In this document: positions 34,849 to 43,061 of the stretch, piece by piece | Numbering within the stretch: position 1 is the stretch's first letter | Layout of the letters: each line of letters starts with the position of its first letter | NCBI RefSeq assembly: GCF_018130165.1 | Contig: NZ_JAFCLZ010000017.1 | Coordinates: 62,001-126,000 of the forward strand | Reading direction: 5' to 3' | DNA length: 64,000 nucleotides | Origin: Bradyrhizobium sp. JYMT SZCCT0180 | GTDB taxonomy: Bacteria > Pseudomonadota > Alphaproteobacteria > Rhizobiales > Xanthobacteraceae | Notes under the pieces: generated by a model | What the model was told of the DNA's origin: nothing | Seen by the model: only the letters and a program-made list of their open reading frames with translations | Database searches by the model: none | Made by a program: the position numbers and the translations under genes

Positions 34849-36051
34849 TTATCTCAGATTGCCGCAAAAGCGCTGGATGCGTTTGCAGGCGTCTTCGAGA
34901 TCGGAAGTCTTGGTGGCGTAGGAGATCCGGAACGCCGGGCCGAGCCCGAACGCGGAACCTTGCACCACGGCGACACCTTCGGTTTCAAGCAGTTCCGTGA
35001 CGAAGTCCTCGTCATTCGCGATCACCTTGCCGGACGGCGCGGTCTTGCCGATGGTGCCGGCGCAGGACGGATAGACGTAGAACGCGCCCTCGGGCCGCGG
35101 GCATTCGATGCCCTTGGCCTGGTTCAGCATCGACACCGCAAGGTCACGGCGTTCCTTGAACACCTTGTTGTTCGCGGGGATGAAGTCCTGCGGACCGTTG
35201 AGCGCCTCGACCGACGCCCACTGCGAGATCGACGACGGGTTCGAGGTCGACTGCGACTGAATCGTCGCCATCGCCTTGATCAGTTCCGCCGGGCCGCCGG
35301 CATAGCCGATGCGCCAGCCGGTCATGCAATAGGCCTTCGACACGCCGTTCACCGTCAGCGTGCGGTCGTACAATTTCGGCTCGATCTGCGCCGGCGTCGT
35401 GAACTCGAAGTCGTCATAGACCAGGTGCTCGTACATGTCGTCGGTCATCACCCAGATATTGGGGTGCTTCACCAGCACGTCGGTGATCGCCTTCAGCTCG
35501 CTGCGCGAATAGGCAGCGCCGGTCGGGTTCGACGGCGAGCAGAGAATGATCCACTTGGTCTTCGGCGTGATCGCCTTTTCCAGCGCGTCGGGCTGCAGCT
35601 TGAAGCCCTGCTCCGCCGGGCACACCACCGACACCGGCTCGCCGCCGGCCAGCGCCACCATCTCCGGATAGCTGACCCAATAGGGCGCGGGGATGATGAC
35701 CTCGTCGCCCGGATTGATGGTCGCCATCAGCGCGTTGTAGAGCACCTGCTTGCCGCCGGTACCGATGATGATCTGGTTCGGCTTGTAGGTCAGGCCGTTC
35801 TCGCGCTGGAACTTGGCGATGATCGCCTCCTTCAGCTCGGGAATGCCGTCGACCGCGGTGTATTTGGTCTTGCCGGCCTCGATGGCGTGGATCGCCGCCA
35901 GCTTGATGTTGGCGGGCGTGTCGAAATCGGGCTCGCCGGCGCCAAGGCCGATGACGTTGCGGCCGGCCGCTTTCAGCGCGCGTGCTTTATCCGTGACCGC
36001 GATCGTCGCGGACGGCTTCACACGGTCGAGCGCAGCGGACAGAAAAGGCAT
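34849..36051 (-). CDS. aatA: Aspartate aminotransferase (class I, subgroup Ib)
   Basis: A PLP enzyme interconverting aspartate and oxaloacetate with glutamate/2-oxoglutarate. Three Met codons run in a row (36057, 36054, 36051). The AGGAG site ends directly before the first, so the third, 6 bases away, is the best start, giving 400 residues. Signatures: IGLGAGEPDFDTP, CSPSNPTGAAYSR, and NGVSKAYCMTGWRIGY with Lys239 as the PLP lysine. The C-terminal FRISYAT holds the substrate arginine. It may also accept prephenate, as some Ib enzymes do. Confidence 0.93.
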   Translation of the reverse strand: MPFLSAALDRVKPSATIAVTDKARALKAAGRNVIGLGAGEPDFDTPANIKLAAIHAIEAGKTKYTAVDGIPELKEAIIAKFQRENGLTYKPNQIIIGTGGKQVLYNALMATINPGDEVIIPAPYWVSYPEMVALAGGEPVSVVCPAEQGFKLQPDALEKAITPKTKWIILCSPSNPTGAAYSRSELKAITDVLVKHPNIWVMTDDMYEHLVYDDFEFTTPAQIEPKLYDRTLTVNGVSKAYCMTGWRIGYAGGPAELIKAMATIQSQSTSNPSSISQWASVEALNGPQDFIPANNKVFKERRDLAVSMLNQAKGIECPRPEGAFYVYPSCAGTIGKTAPSGKVIANDEDFVTELLETEGVAVVQGSAFGLGPAFRISYATKTSDLEDACKRIQRFCGNLR

Positions 36052-36708
36052 CATCATCTCCTGGGAATGGCGTGTGTGGGCACACGTGTGCCCGTTTCGG
36101 GAATGATCCGTGATTCCAAATGTTGGGATCGGCGCACCCTAAAGCGCTCAGCGCCGCATCGCAAGAAGCTTGGCCCGAAAGGCTCAAATTTTACGGGGGT
36201 CGCAGGCTCGATCGGCGCAATATTCGGAAAAATTCTGCGCCGAAATGACTCATATCTGGCCAAGGAAACCGGCGAAGGAAACCGCCGCGGCCGCGATGGT
36301 CTTGGAGATGGTCTTGGAGATGGTCTTGGACGACGGTCTTGGCGACGGCCTGATCATCCCCGGCCCGGACGCCGCGCCGGGGTATGGCCCTCCGACGCGA
36401 TCAGGTGCCGCGATGGATTGCTCCGAGGTCAATTCAGATTTGACGTCGATCCATCTCGCAGAGATTTCAAATTCCGCACCTGCACGCATCGACAATATCG
36501 CGAAAGCTTGAAGCGTTCCGATCACAAATCCCGACCACGTGATCGCTCCGTCGAGGCATGGCGTTCTGCGCGCGTGCAGTGCGGTAGAGGTTTTCGACTT
36601 TTTCCATAATGCGGGTCTTGCGACGCAACCCTAACGGCATCATTGTTTAACCGCGTTGCGGCGATCCGCGCGCGATAGACGTGCAACTGATCGATTGAAA
36701 TTCATACG
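36052..36708. other. 657-bp intergenic region with weak open frames only
   Basis: It holds a short tandem repeat (36295-36342) and weak open frames on both strands: 36170-36511 plus, 36250-36525 minus. These lack a convincing ribosome site or family resemblance, and one of them translates the tandem repeat as MVLEMVLEMVL. The far end precedes a glutathione transferase start. No RNA gene was recognised. Confidence 0.45.
36295..36342. repeat. 12-bp tandem repeat (GATGGTCTTGGA)
   Basis: Three perfect copies of GATGGTCTTGGA run from 36295 to 36330, followed by a degenerate fourth (CGACGGTCTTGG). The unit length is a multiple of three, so any reading frame would survive copy-number change. Confidence 0.85.
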
Positions 36709-37362
36709 ATGTACAAGCTCTATTCGATGCAGCGCTCCGGCAACAGCTACAAGGTCCGCCTTGCGCTGTCGCTGCTCAAAGCGCCGTATTGCGCGATCGA
36801 AGTCGACATCCTGCGCGGTGAAAGCCGGACGCCGGATTTTCTGGCGATGAACCCGAGCGGACAGGTGCCGCTGCTGGAAGTCGCCGATGGACGCTACCTC
36901 GCCGAATCCAACGCCATCCTCTGGTACGTCGCCGGCGGCACCTCGCTGGCGCCGGAATCGCGGGTCGAGCGCGCCGAGGCGCTGCAGTGGATGTTCTTCG
37001 AACAGCACGCGCTGGAGCCCAATCTCGGCGCGGCCTATTTCTGGCTGTCGCTGGTCAAGGGCGGCCGCGACCTGCAGACCCACGCCTTGGAGGACTGGAT
37101 GGAGCGCGGCTACGCCGCGCTTCAGGTGATGGAAAACCATCTCAAGACCCGGGCCTATTTCGCCGCAGACCAGCTCACGGTCGCCGACATCGCGCTGTAC
37201 GGCTACACCCATGTCGCCGACCGCTGTGACTATGACCTCGCGACCTTCCCCGCGATCCGCGCCTGGCTGCGGCGGGTCGAACAGACCCCCGGTTTCGTGA
37301 CCATGGACTGGCGGCCGGATGCCGAGGTTGAGGATCCCGCCAGCGTCGCCGCCGGAGCCTGA
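36709..37362 (+). CDS. Glutathione S-transferase family protein
   Basis: This 217-residue GST starts MYKLYSMQRSGNSYKVRLAL, with a likely activating Ser near residue 10-12. The thioredoxin domain has MNPSGQVPLLEVADGRYLAE and SNAILWYVAGG. The helical domain has LEDWMERGYAALQVMENHL and the capping motif LTVADIALYGYTHVA (about residues 161-175). It stands alone after a long intergenic region. Substrate unknown. Confidence 0.9.
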   Translation: MYKLYSMQRSGNSYKVRLALSLLKAPYCAIEVDILRGESRTPDFLAMNPSGQVPLLEVADGRYLAESNAILWYVAGGTSLAPESRVERAEALQWMFFEQHALEPNLGAAYFWLSLVKGGRDLQTHALEDWMERGYAALQVMENHLKTRAYFAADQLTVADIALYGYTHVADRCDYDLATFPAIRAWLRRVEQTPGFVTMDWRPDAEVEDPASVAAGA

Positions 37363-37543
37363 GCCGCGGGCTGATTCACGTTCGCTTGAAGAGGCGTCCG
37401 AAGGTTAAGGACAGCGGGAATAACGTTAACCTTTGCCGTGATTTCGCCATTTTTGGCACTCTCGCGCCCCAATATTGCCGGCCACAATTGTGAACTTCCC
37501 GATGTCGCGGGTGATTCGCCCGCGTCTTGAAGGAATTAGACCC

Positions 37544-37720
37544 ATGACACGGTCGCCCGGCACGGTCGGCTTCGAAAGCCGCCCTGCGCCAGTCGCTTCC
37601 GCCCGACTGACCAACGCCATTGCCGCCTCTCTGGCGATCGGTACGCTGTCGCTGTGCCTCGTCGTCGCGCTGACAGTGCTCTCGATCAAGGTGACCATGG
37701 CCATGCCGATTCCGGCGTGA
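37544..37720 (+). CDS. Small single-helix membrane protein, unknown
   Basis: ATG 37544 follows GAAGGA and gives 58 residues. A polar N-terminus of about 25 residues is followed by one strong hydrophobic helix (LSLCLVVALTVLSIKVTMAM) and a short tail. No family is recognised. It lies 69 bp before the sugar dehydrogenase gene and may share its transcript. Confidence 0.6.
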   Translation: MTRSPGTVGFESRPAPVASARLTNAIAASLAIGTLSLCLVVALTVLSIKVTMAMPIPA

Positions 37721-37789
37721 CTGCGGCATTTCCTGATTGGACCTTTTCCGAGCGCAACGCACGATGATTGGCATCGCGGGCGGACGAAG

Positions 37790-38950
37790 ATGAAGACACC
37801 TGTCGGACTTGTGACCGTGGCGCTGACGGCAGCGATCCTGCTGACCGCGACCCTGGTGATCGCCACCGGCACGCGCGGCGAAGAGACGGAGTTTCCGTCG
37901 TCCGCCGGCGCGCTCGAAGTGCGAACCTTTGCAAGGGGTCTGGTCAATCCGTGGTCGCTGGCGTTCCTGCCCGACGGCAAGATGCTGGTGACCGAACGGC
38001 CCGGCCGAATCCGGATCGTATCCGCGGAAGGACAGCTGTCGCCGCCGCTCAAGGGCGTGCCCGACGTGTGGGCGTCCGGCCAGGGCGGAATGCTCGACGT
38101 CGCGATCGACAAATCCTATGCGCAGAACAAGACGATCTATTTCTGTTTTGCGGAGCGGACCAGCGGCGGCGGCCGCACCGCGATCGCGCGCGCCAAGCTC
38201 AACGACGCCGCCGGCCGCCTCGACGAAACCAAAATCATCTTCCGCCAGGAAGGCCCGCTGTCATCGGGCAATCATTATGGCTGCCGCATCGCGCAGGCCG
38301 ACGACGGCAATTTGTTCGTGACGCTGGGTGACCATGGTTCGCATCGCGACCAGGCCCAGGACCTCGGCAATCATCTCGGCAAGGTGATCCGGATCGCACC
38401 GGATGGATCGGCCGCCGCCGGCAACCCGTTCATCGGCCGCGCCGGCGCCAAGCCGGAAATCTGGAGTTACGGCCACCGCAACGGCCAGGGCCTCGCGATC
38501 AACCCGGCGTCGGGCGACGTCTGGGAAGTCGAGCACGGCCCACGCGGCGGCGATGAGCTCAACATCATCAGGCCGGCAAAGAATTACGGCTGGCCGGTGA
38601 TCGGCTTCGGCCTCGAATACAGCGGCGGCAAGATCCACGAAAGCACCGCCAAGGACGGCATGGAGCAGCCGGTCAAATACTGGGTGCCGTCAATCTCCCC
38701 CTCCGGCATGCAGTTCTATACCGGCAAGCTGTTTCCAAAATGGTCCGGCAACCTGTTCGTCGGCGCGCTGTCCGGCAGCATGCTGGTGCGGCTGTCGCTG
38801 AACGGCAACGGCGTCGCGGGCGAAGAGCGCCTGCTGCAAAATCTGCACGAGCGGATTCGCGACGTCAGGCAAGGCCCGGACGGCGCGCTGTGGCTGCTGA
38901 CCGACAGCTCCAACGGACGCATCCTGCGGGTGACGCCCTCTGTAAAGTGA
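37790..38950 (+). CDS. PQQ-dependent sugar (aldose/sorbosone-type) dehydrogenase
   Basis: The 386-residue periplasmic enzyme has an N-terminal signal/anchor helix (about 1-27). A six-bladed GSDH propeller follows: NPWSLAFLPDGKMLVTERPG (about 53-72), GGMLDVAIDKSY, NHYGCRIAQADDGNLFVTLG, then IWSYGHRNGQGLA and WEVEHGPRGGDELN (about 225-260). The GHRN...EHGP motifs are those of soluble aldose dehydrogenases that use PQQ to oxidise sugars at C1. Electron acceptor and sugar are unknown. Confidence 0.88.
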   Translation: MKTPVGLVTVALTAAILLTATLVIATGTRGEETEFPSSAGALEVRTFARGLVNPWSLAFLPDGKMLVTERPGRIRIVSAEGQLSPPLKGVPDVWASGQGGMLDVAIDKSYAQNKTIYFCFAERTSGGGRTAIARAKLNDAAGRLDETKIIFRQEGPLSSGNHYGCRIAQADDGNLFVTLGDHGSHRDQAQDLGNHLGKVIRIAPDGSAAAGNPFIGRAGAKPEIWSYGHRNGQGLAINPASGDVWEVEHGPRGGDELNIIRPAKNYGWPVIGFGLEYSGGKIHESTAKDGMEQPVKYWVPSISPSGMQFYTGKLFPKWSGNLFVGALSGSMLVRLSLNGNGVAGEERLLQNLHERIRDVRQGPDGALWLLTDSSNGRILRVTPSVK

Positions 38951-39030
38951 TGACGCCCAAACGCAGATGAACGCGTGAACGGGAAGCTGCGACCAAAGGC
39001 AAGGTCCAACAGTTTTCGGACACGCAACGC

Positions 39031-39528
39031 ATGAACCGGCGCCAGTTTGTTTTCGCCCTGTCGGGAGCCCTGACACTGCTCGCCGCCACGCGGCCCGGCC
39101 GCGCCGAATGCGGCGGCCTCAGTCTCAGGGAATTCGTCGAAACCACTTATTACAAGCAGGCGCGCCTGCACGCCGCCAAAACCCCGCCTGGCAACGACGA
39201 GTTCCACGCGCTGTTTTCGCCCGGCATGCGCCGGTTGATGCAGGCGCCGCGGCAATATCCGAAGAACCAACCGATCGGCCCGCTGCTCAACGCCTTCTTC
39301 GGCTGGGGCGTGCTGCCGGGCGCCGAGATCAAGGTCGGCAAGGTCGAGCACCATTCCGGCGACGAGATGGGACCGGCCACCATCCGCGTCGAGATCGAGC
39401 ATCGCGGCCAGCCGCACCGGATCCTGGTTCACGTCATCGGCCCGGACGACGATTGGCGCATCGCCAACATCATCTATGATTCCGGCAAAAGCCTGCTCGA
39501 TCATTACCGCTCGATCACCGGGCTTTGA
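39031..39528 (+). CDS. Exported protein of unknown function (DUF3828-like)
   Basis: The 165-residue protein starts MNRRQFVFALSGALTLLAA, a Tat-like or Sec signal with a twin arginine. The rest is a small alpha+beta domain: LREFVETTYYKQARLH, FSPGMRRLMQ, then the C-terminal DDDWRIANIIYDSGKSLLDH. That ending (DWxIxNIxYxxGxxLxxxL) resembles DUF3828-type or NTF2-like periplasmic proteins. It lies 80 bp after the sugar dehydrogenase gene on the same strand. Confidence 0.65.
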   Translation: MNRRQFVFALSGALTLLAATRPGRAECGGLSLREFVETTYYKQARLHAAKTPPGNDEFHALFSPGMRRLMQAPRQYPKNQPIGPLLNAFFGWGVLPGAEIKVGKVEHHSGDEMGPATIRVEIEHRGQPHRILVHVIGPDDDWRIANIIYDSGKSLLDHYRSITGL

Positions 39529-39531
39529 AAG

Positions 39532-39885
39532 TTACCCCCATTTGTGGAAAATCAAAAACGCCCCGCCGGCAATCAGGAGAAAACCCAATGCGTGATTCCA
39601 GGCCAGCGGCTCCTTCAGATACAGCGTCGAGAAGCCTGCGAACACCACCAGCGTGATCACTTCCTGCATGGTCTTGAGCTGGGCTGCCGAATAGACCGCG
39701 CTGCCCCAGCGGTTGGCCGGCACCGCCAGCCAGTATTCGAAGAACGCGATCCCCCAACTCGCCAGAATGATCAGCACCAGCGGGCTTTGCTTGAATTTGA
39801 GATGGCCGTACCAGGCAAAGGTCATGAAGACGTTGGAGGCGAACAGCATCAGTATCGGCAGGATCTGCGGGGAGACGGTCGGCAT
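39532..39885 (-). CDS. DUF486/DMT-type small membrane protein
   Basis: The product is a four-helix inner-membrane protein of 117 residues. Conserved features: LFASNVFMTFAWYGHLKF near residue 15-32, WGIAFFEYWLAVPANRWG near 45-62, and LKTMQEVITLVVFAGFSTLY. Two adjacent Met codons (39888, 39885) follow GAGGA; the second has better spacing. The family is related to small multidrug-type transporters but has no known substrate. It converges on the preceding gene with only 3 bp between stops. Confidence 0.85.
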   Translation of the reverse strand: MPTVSPQILPILMLFASNVFMTFAWYGHLKFKQSPLVLIILASWGIAFFEYWLAVPANRWGSAVYSAAQLKTMQEVITLVVFAGFSTLYLKEPLAWNHALGFLLIAGGAFLIFHKWG

Positions 39886-40003
39886 CATGTCCTCATCAAT
39901 TTCGTGCGCTAACAAGCGGGCACGGATTCCGGTTCCAGCCGTTTCGCATAGCATTTGAATTCAAAAACGCGAAAGCTTTGCGCAGGCAGTCAACCCCGTC
40001 TTA

Positions 40004-40942
40004 ATGACAGAAAAAGAAAACCCGCCACAAAACGAAACATCCGTCACACTGCGTGCCTTATTCTCGACGCAACGGGAACGGCCTCAAACGGCCGCTCGAT
40101 CAACGCCTTGGGAGGCAGCGAGAACCGGCATGTTCGACTGGCGCGCCATCTCCGGTCCGGCTCTGACGACAGCGACGGCGCTCGCCGCTTTCCTTGTCGA
40201 CCGCTATGTCATTGCGGTCCCGAACCCCGCGCCGCTGTTCGTCTGCATCGTGGCATTGGCCAGTTCCGTCAGCGGGCTCGCCTCCGGCCTGACCAGCGCC
40301 GCGATTGCCGTGGTGTCCTCGGCGCTGTTCTTCCTCAACCATCGCGCCGTGCCGGGCTATGACGCCTCCGACCTGATGCGCATGCTGCTGCTGGCGGCGA
40401 CCGCGGTCGGAACCGCCGTGATCACCGGGATGTTGCGGCAAAAATGGATCGACGCCTTCGCCTGGGAGCAGAAGCACCATGCCACCGCGATGCGGCTGTC
40501 GGCAGCCCTCGACCAGGTCGATATCGGCATCGTGCTGCTCGATTCCGACACCCGCGCCGAATTCATCAACCGCGCCTTTCGCGACTATTTTTCGCTGTCC
40601 GACCAGCAGGCCGACGCCAAGCCGCCGTTCATCGCGCTGATGTATCACGGCCGCGACACCGGCGCCTACGAGCTGCCGGAAGACGAATTGAGCCTCTTCA
40701 TCGCGCAGCGCACCGAGATGATGCGGGCCGGCGATTCCACCCCGATCAACATCAAGATGGCTGACGGGCAGGTGCTGCGCTTTTCCTGCACGGCGCTGCC
40801 CGATGGCGGGCGCATGCTGAGCTATACGCCGGTCACCGACCTCGTCCGCCATACCGACGACATCGGCAATGCCGACTACTACCGTTCGCTGCGCGGCGGC
40901 AGCGAACGCAGCCTGGCGCGGCACCTGCGCGCCGCCGAATAG
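40004..40942 (+). CDS. Membrane PAS sensor protein without output domain
   Basis: The 312-residue frame has an N-terminal polar stretch, a DUF4118-type four-helix membrane module (about residues 50-145) and a PAS domain. The membrane module resembles the KdpD sensor region; the PAS domain (about 165-275) starts SAALDQVDIGIVLLDSDTRA and ends TALPDGGRMLSYTPVTDLVR. No kinase, cyclase or response domain follows. ATG 40130 (after GGGAGGCAG, 270 residues) is a plausible alternative start. It may sense a ligand and act through a partner, or be a truncated kinase. Confidence 0.72.
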   Translation: MTEKENPPQNETSVTLRALFSTQRERPQTAARSTPWEAARTGMFDWRAISGPALTTATALAAFLVDRYVIAVPNPAPLFVCIVALASSVSGLASGLTSAAIAVVSSALFFLNHRAVPGYDASDLMRMLLLAATAVGTAVITGMLRQKWIDAFAWEQKHHATAMRLSAALDQVDIGIVLLDSDTRAEFINRAFRDYFSLSDQQADAKPPFIALMYHGRDTGAYELPEDELSLFIAQRTEMMRAGDSTPINIKMADGQVLRFSCTALPDGGRMLSYTPVTDLVRHTDDIGNADYYRSLRGGSERSLARHLRAAE

Positions 40943-41073
40943 CGGCAGCGACGCGGCAAAGCCTCTCTCCCGATTGATCCGTCGCGGCGGCGCCTGTAGG
41001 CTGTCGCCATCAGCCAGCGCGTCGACGACGCCGCTCCCTTCCCGAAGCTCCCTTGCCGAATACGGAATCAAAC

Positions 41074-41535
41074 ATGCCCGGCGATGTAACGATTCGTTTT
41101 GTCACAAGACAGGACTACGCAAAATGGCTGCCTTTGTGGGACGGCTACAACGCGTTCTACGAGCGGACCGGACCGACCGCGCTCGATCCCGCCATCACCG
41201 CGATGACCTGGGCCCGCTTCTTCGATGCCTACGAGCCGGTGCACGCTTTGGTCGCCGAACGCGACGGCGAACTGCTCGGGCTGGCGCATTACCTGCTTCA
41301 CCGCTCAACCACCGCGATCGAGCCGACGTTCTACATGCAGGATCTGTTCACCAGCCAAGCCGCGCGCGGCAAAGGTGTCGGCCGCGCGCTGATCAACGGC
41401 GTCTACGAACAGGCCAGGCTCGCCGGGTCGCCGCGCGTGTACTGGTTCACCTACAACACAAATCACACCGCGATGCAGCTTTACGACAAGGTGGCGGAGA
41501 AGACCGGGATTATCGTTTATCGCAAGGTGTTCTGA
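41074..41535 (+). CDS. GNAT-family N-acetyltransferase
   Basis: ATG 41074 gives 153 residues; a TTG at 41053 is also in frame. Core motifs: YMQDLFTSQAARGKGVGRAL with the acetyl-CoA loop AARGKGVG (about residues 94-101), INGVYEQARLAGSPRVYWFT, and YNTNHTAMQLYDKVAEKTGI near the end, where N-x-x-A-x-x-LYDK-V is the usual terminal motif. Acceptor unknown. Confidence 0.88.
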   Translation: MPGDVTIRFVTRQDYAKWLPLWDGYNAFYERTGPTALDPAITAMTWARFFDAYEPVHALVAERDGELLGLAHYLLHRSTTAIEPTFYMQDLFTSQAARGKGVGRALINGVYEQARLAGSPRVYWFTYNTNHTAMQLYDKVAEKTGIIVYRKVF

Positions 41536-41540
41536 TGTGC

Positions 41541-41671
41541 GTTCCCCGGATGCAGCGCAGCACGAAGTGATGCGCTGCTGATCCGGGGTCCATCTATCGA
41601 TGTGGCGCGATAGGTCCCGGCTCTGCGGAGCAGCGTGAAGGACGCTGCACCGCGTCCGGGACACGGATGCA
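41541..41671. repeat. Intergenic repeat, family E (TTCCCCGGATGC type)
   Basis: The unit begins GTTCCCCGGATGCAGCGCAG, has CTGATCCGGGGTCCATC at mid-length, and ends CGCGTCCGGGACACGG. A second copy at 46857-47007 shares order and sequence. It follows the acetyltransferase stop. Confidence 0.85.
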
Positions 41672-41699
41672 TTTCACGGCCTGTGGATAAATCTGGATG

Positions 41700-41822
41700 T
41701 CACCGGGGCGTAACAAAGCCCGGCTAGGTTGCGCCTGCGTTTGATCAGGCCCCCCGTCTCGGATCACGCGCCCCCAGCGGCCCCCGTCAGTCGCCGCGTC
41801 TGACCGGGGCCGCATCTTTTTT
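41700..41822 (+). ncRNA. Possible small RNA ending in a strong terminator
   Basis: This gene-free, G/C-rich stretch ends in a 14-bp stem (GCGGCCCCCGTCAG / CTGACCGGGGCCGC, one mismatch, 41777-41813) followed by ATCTTTTTT. The stem is a textbook rho-independent terminator. It is 240 bp past the nearest upstream gene and lies after a repeat, so it more likely ends a separate short transcript than the acetyltransferase mRNA. No known RNA family was recognised and no promoter is obvious. Confidence 0.35.
41777..41822 (+). terminator. Rho-independent terminator
   Basis: A 14-bp GC-rich stem with one mismatch, loop TCGCCGCGT, then a run of six T. It lies 142 bp before the aldo/keto reductase start, on the same strand. 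Confidence 0.85.
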
Positions 41823-41963
41823 CGCAGCACTTTCAGACCCTTTACGCCGAGCTACGCCGGAACTGCTGCTCAGGCATGCCGTGCGCGGTCAGACCGCATC
41901 TTGCGGGCTCAGGGGTGCGCGGGCCACAATGCGGCCTTCTCGCCCCACCCCACAGGATCTCCC

Positions 41964-42905
41964 ATGCAAATTCGCAATCTCGGCGGCTCCGGCCTGCGCG
42001 TTTCCGCCGTCGGCCTCGGCTGCAACAATTTCGGCCAGCGCACCGACCTCGAAACCTCGCGCAAGGTGATCCACAAGGCGATCGACCTCGGCATCACCCT
42101 GTTCGACACCGCCGACATCTATGCCGGGATGGGCGGCTCCGAGACCGTGCTCGGCACCGTGCTCGGCGACCGCCGCAAGGACATCGTGCTGGCGACCAAA
42201 TATTCCAAGCCGATGAGCACGGACGGCACCAAGCAGGGCGCCTCGCGCCGCTACATCATGTCCGCGGTCGAGGCCAGCCTGACGCGACTGAAGACCGACT
42301 ACATCGACCTCTACCAGCAGCACGATTACGATCCCTTGACGCCGATCGAGGAGACCATGCGCGCGCTCGACGATCTCGTCCGCCAGGGCAAGGTCCGCTA
42401 CATCGGCAATTCGAATTTTCCGGCCTGGCGCATCGCAGAAGCCGAACTGGTCGCGCGGCAGATGAACGTCAACCGCTTCGTCTCCTGCCAGGACGAATAC
42501 AGCCTCGTGGTGCGCGGAATCGAAAAGGATCTGCTGCCCGCAGCCAAGGAATACAAGCTCGGCCTGCTGCCGTTCTTCCCGCTGGCAAGCGGCCTGCTCA
42601 CCGGCAAATACAAGCGCGGCACGGCGGCGCCCGACGACACGCGTTTTGCAAAGGCCCCCGCGCTTAGGGAGCGTTACGTCACGCCGCGCAACGAAGACAT
42701 CGTCGAAAAGCTGCAGGCCTTCGCCGACAAGAGCGGCCACACCATGCTCGAGCTCGCCTTCTCCTGGCTCGCCTCGCACCCGCAAGTCTCCAGCGTCATC
42801 GCCGGCGCCACCCGCGTCGAACAGGTCGAGCAGAACGTGAAAGCGATCAACTGGCAGTTGAGCGCGCAGGAACTCGCGGAGATCGATGCGATTACGAAGG
42901 GGTGA
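41964..42905 (+). CDS. Aldo/keto reductase
   Basis: A cytosolic NADPH-dependent (beta/alpha)8 oxidoreductase of 313 residues from ATG 41964. The catalytic tetrad is visible: Asp in LFDTADIY, Tyr in the same loop, Lys in VLATKYSK and His in YQQHDYD. The NADP-binding C-terminal region has SSVIAGATRVEQVEQNVKAI. GNSNFPAWRIAEAE in the middle marks the AKR 'general' or Mgr-like group. Acts on aldehydes or ketones; the natural substrate is unknown. Confidence 0.92.
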   Translation: MQIRNLGGSGLRVSAVGLGCNNFGQRTDLETSRKVIHKAIDLGITLFDTADIYAGMGGSETVLGTVLGDRRKDIVLATKYSKPMSTDGTKQGASRRYIMSAVEASLTRLKTDYIDLYQQHDYDPLTPIEETMRALDDLVRQGKVRYIGNSNFPAWRIAEAELVARQMNVNRFVSCQDEYSLVVRGIEKDLLPAAKEYKLGLLPFFPLASGLLTGKYKRGTAAPDDTRFAKAPALRERYVTPRNEDIVEKLQAFADKSGHTMLELAFSWLASHPQVSSVIAGATRVEQVEQNVKAINWQLSAQELAEIDAITKG

Positions 42906-42950
42906 GCCCGGCTCTCTCACTCCCTCTCCCCGTCCGCGCACAACTATTTC

Positions 42951-43038
42951 GTCATGGCCGGGCTTGTCCCGGCCATCCACGTCTTTGCTTCCTTGGAGCT
43001 CCAAAGACGTGGATGCCCGGGACAAGCCCGGGCATGAC
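42951..43038. repeat. Palindromic intergenic repeat, family D
   Basis: The left arm GTCATGGCCGGGCTTGTCCC is mirrored by GGGACAAGCCCGGGCATGAC, with CCACGTCTTTG/CAAAGACGTGG nested inside around GGAGCTCC. It lies between convergent genes. Confidence 0.88.
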
Positions 43039-43061
43039 GCTCTTGGTTGAGCGGGGCGAGG

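Noticed and set aside
36170..36525. Two overlapping open frames on opposite strands in the gap before the GST gene
   Set aside because: No ribosome site, no recognisable family, and one of them is largely the translation of a 12-bp tandem repeat.
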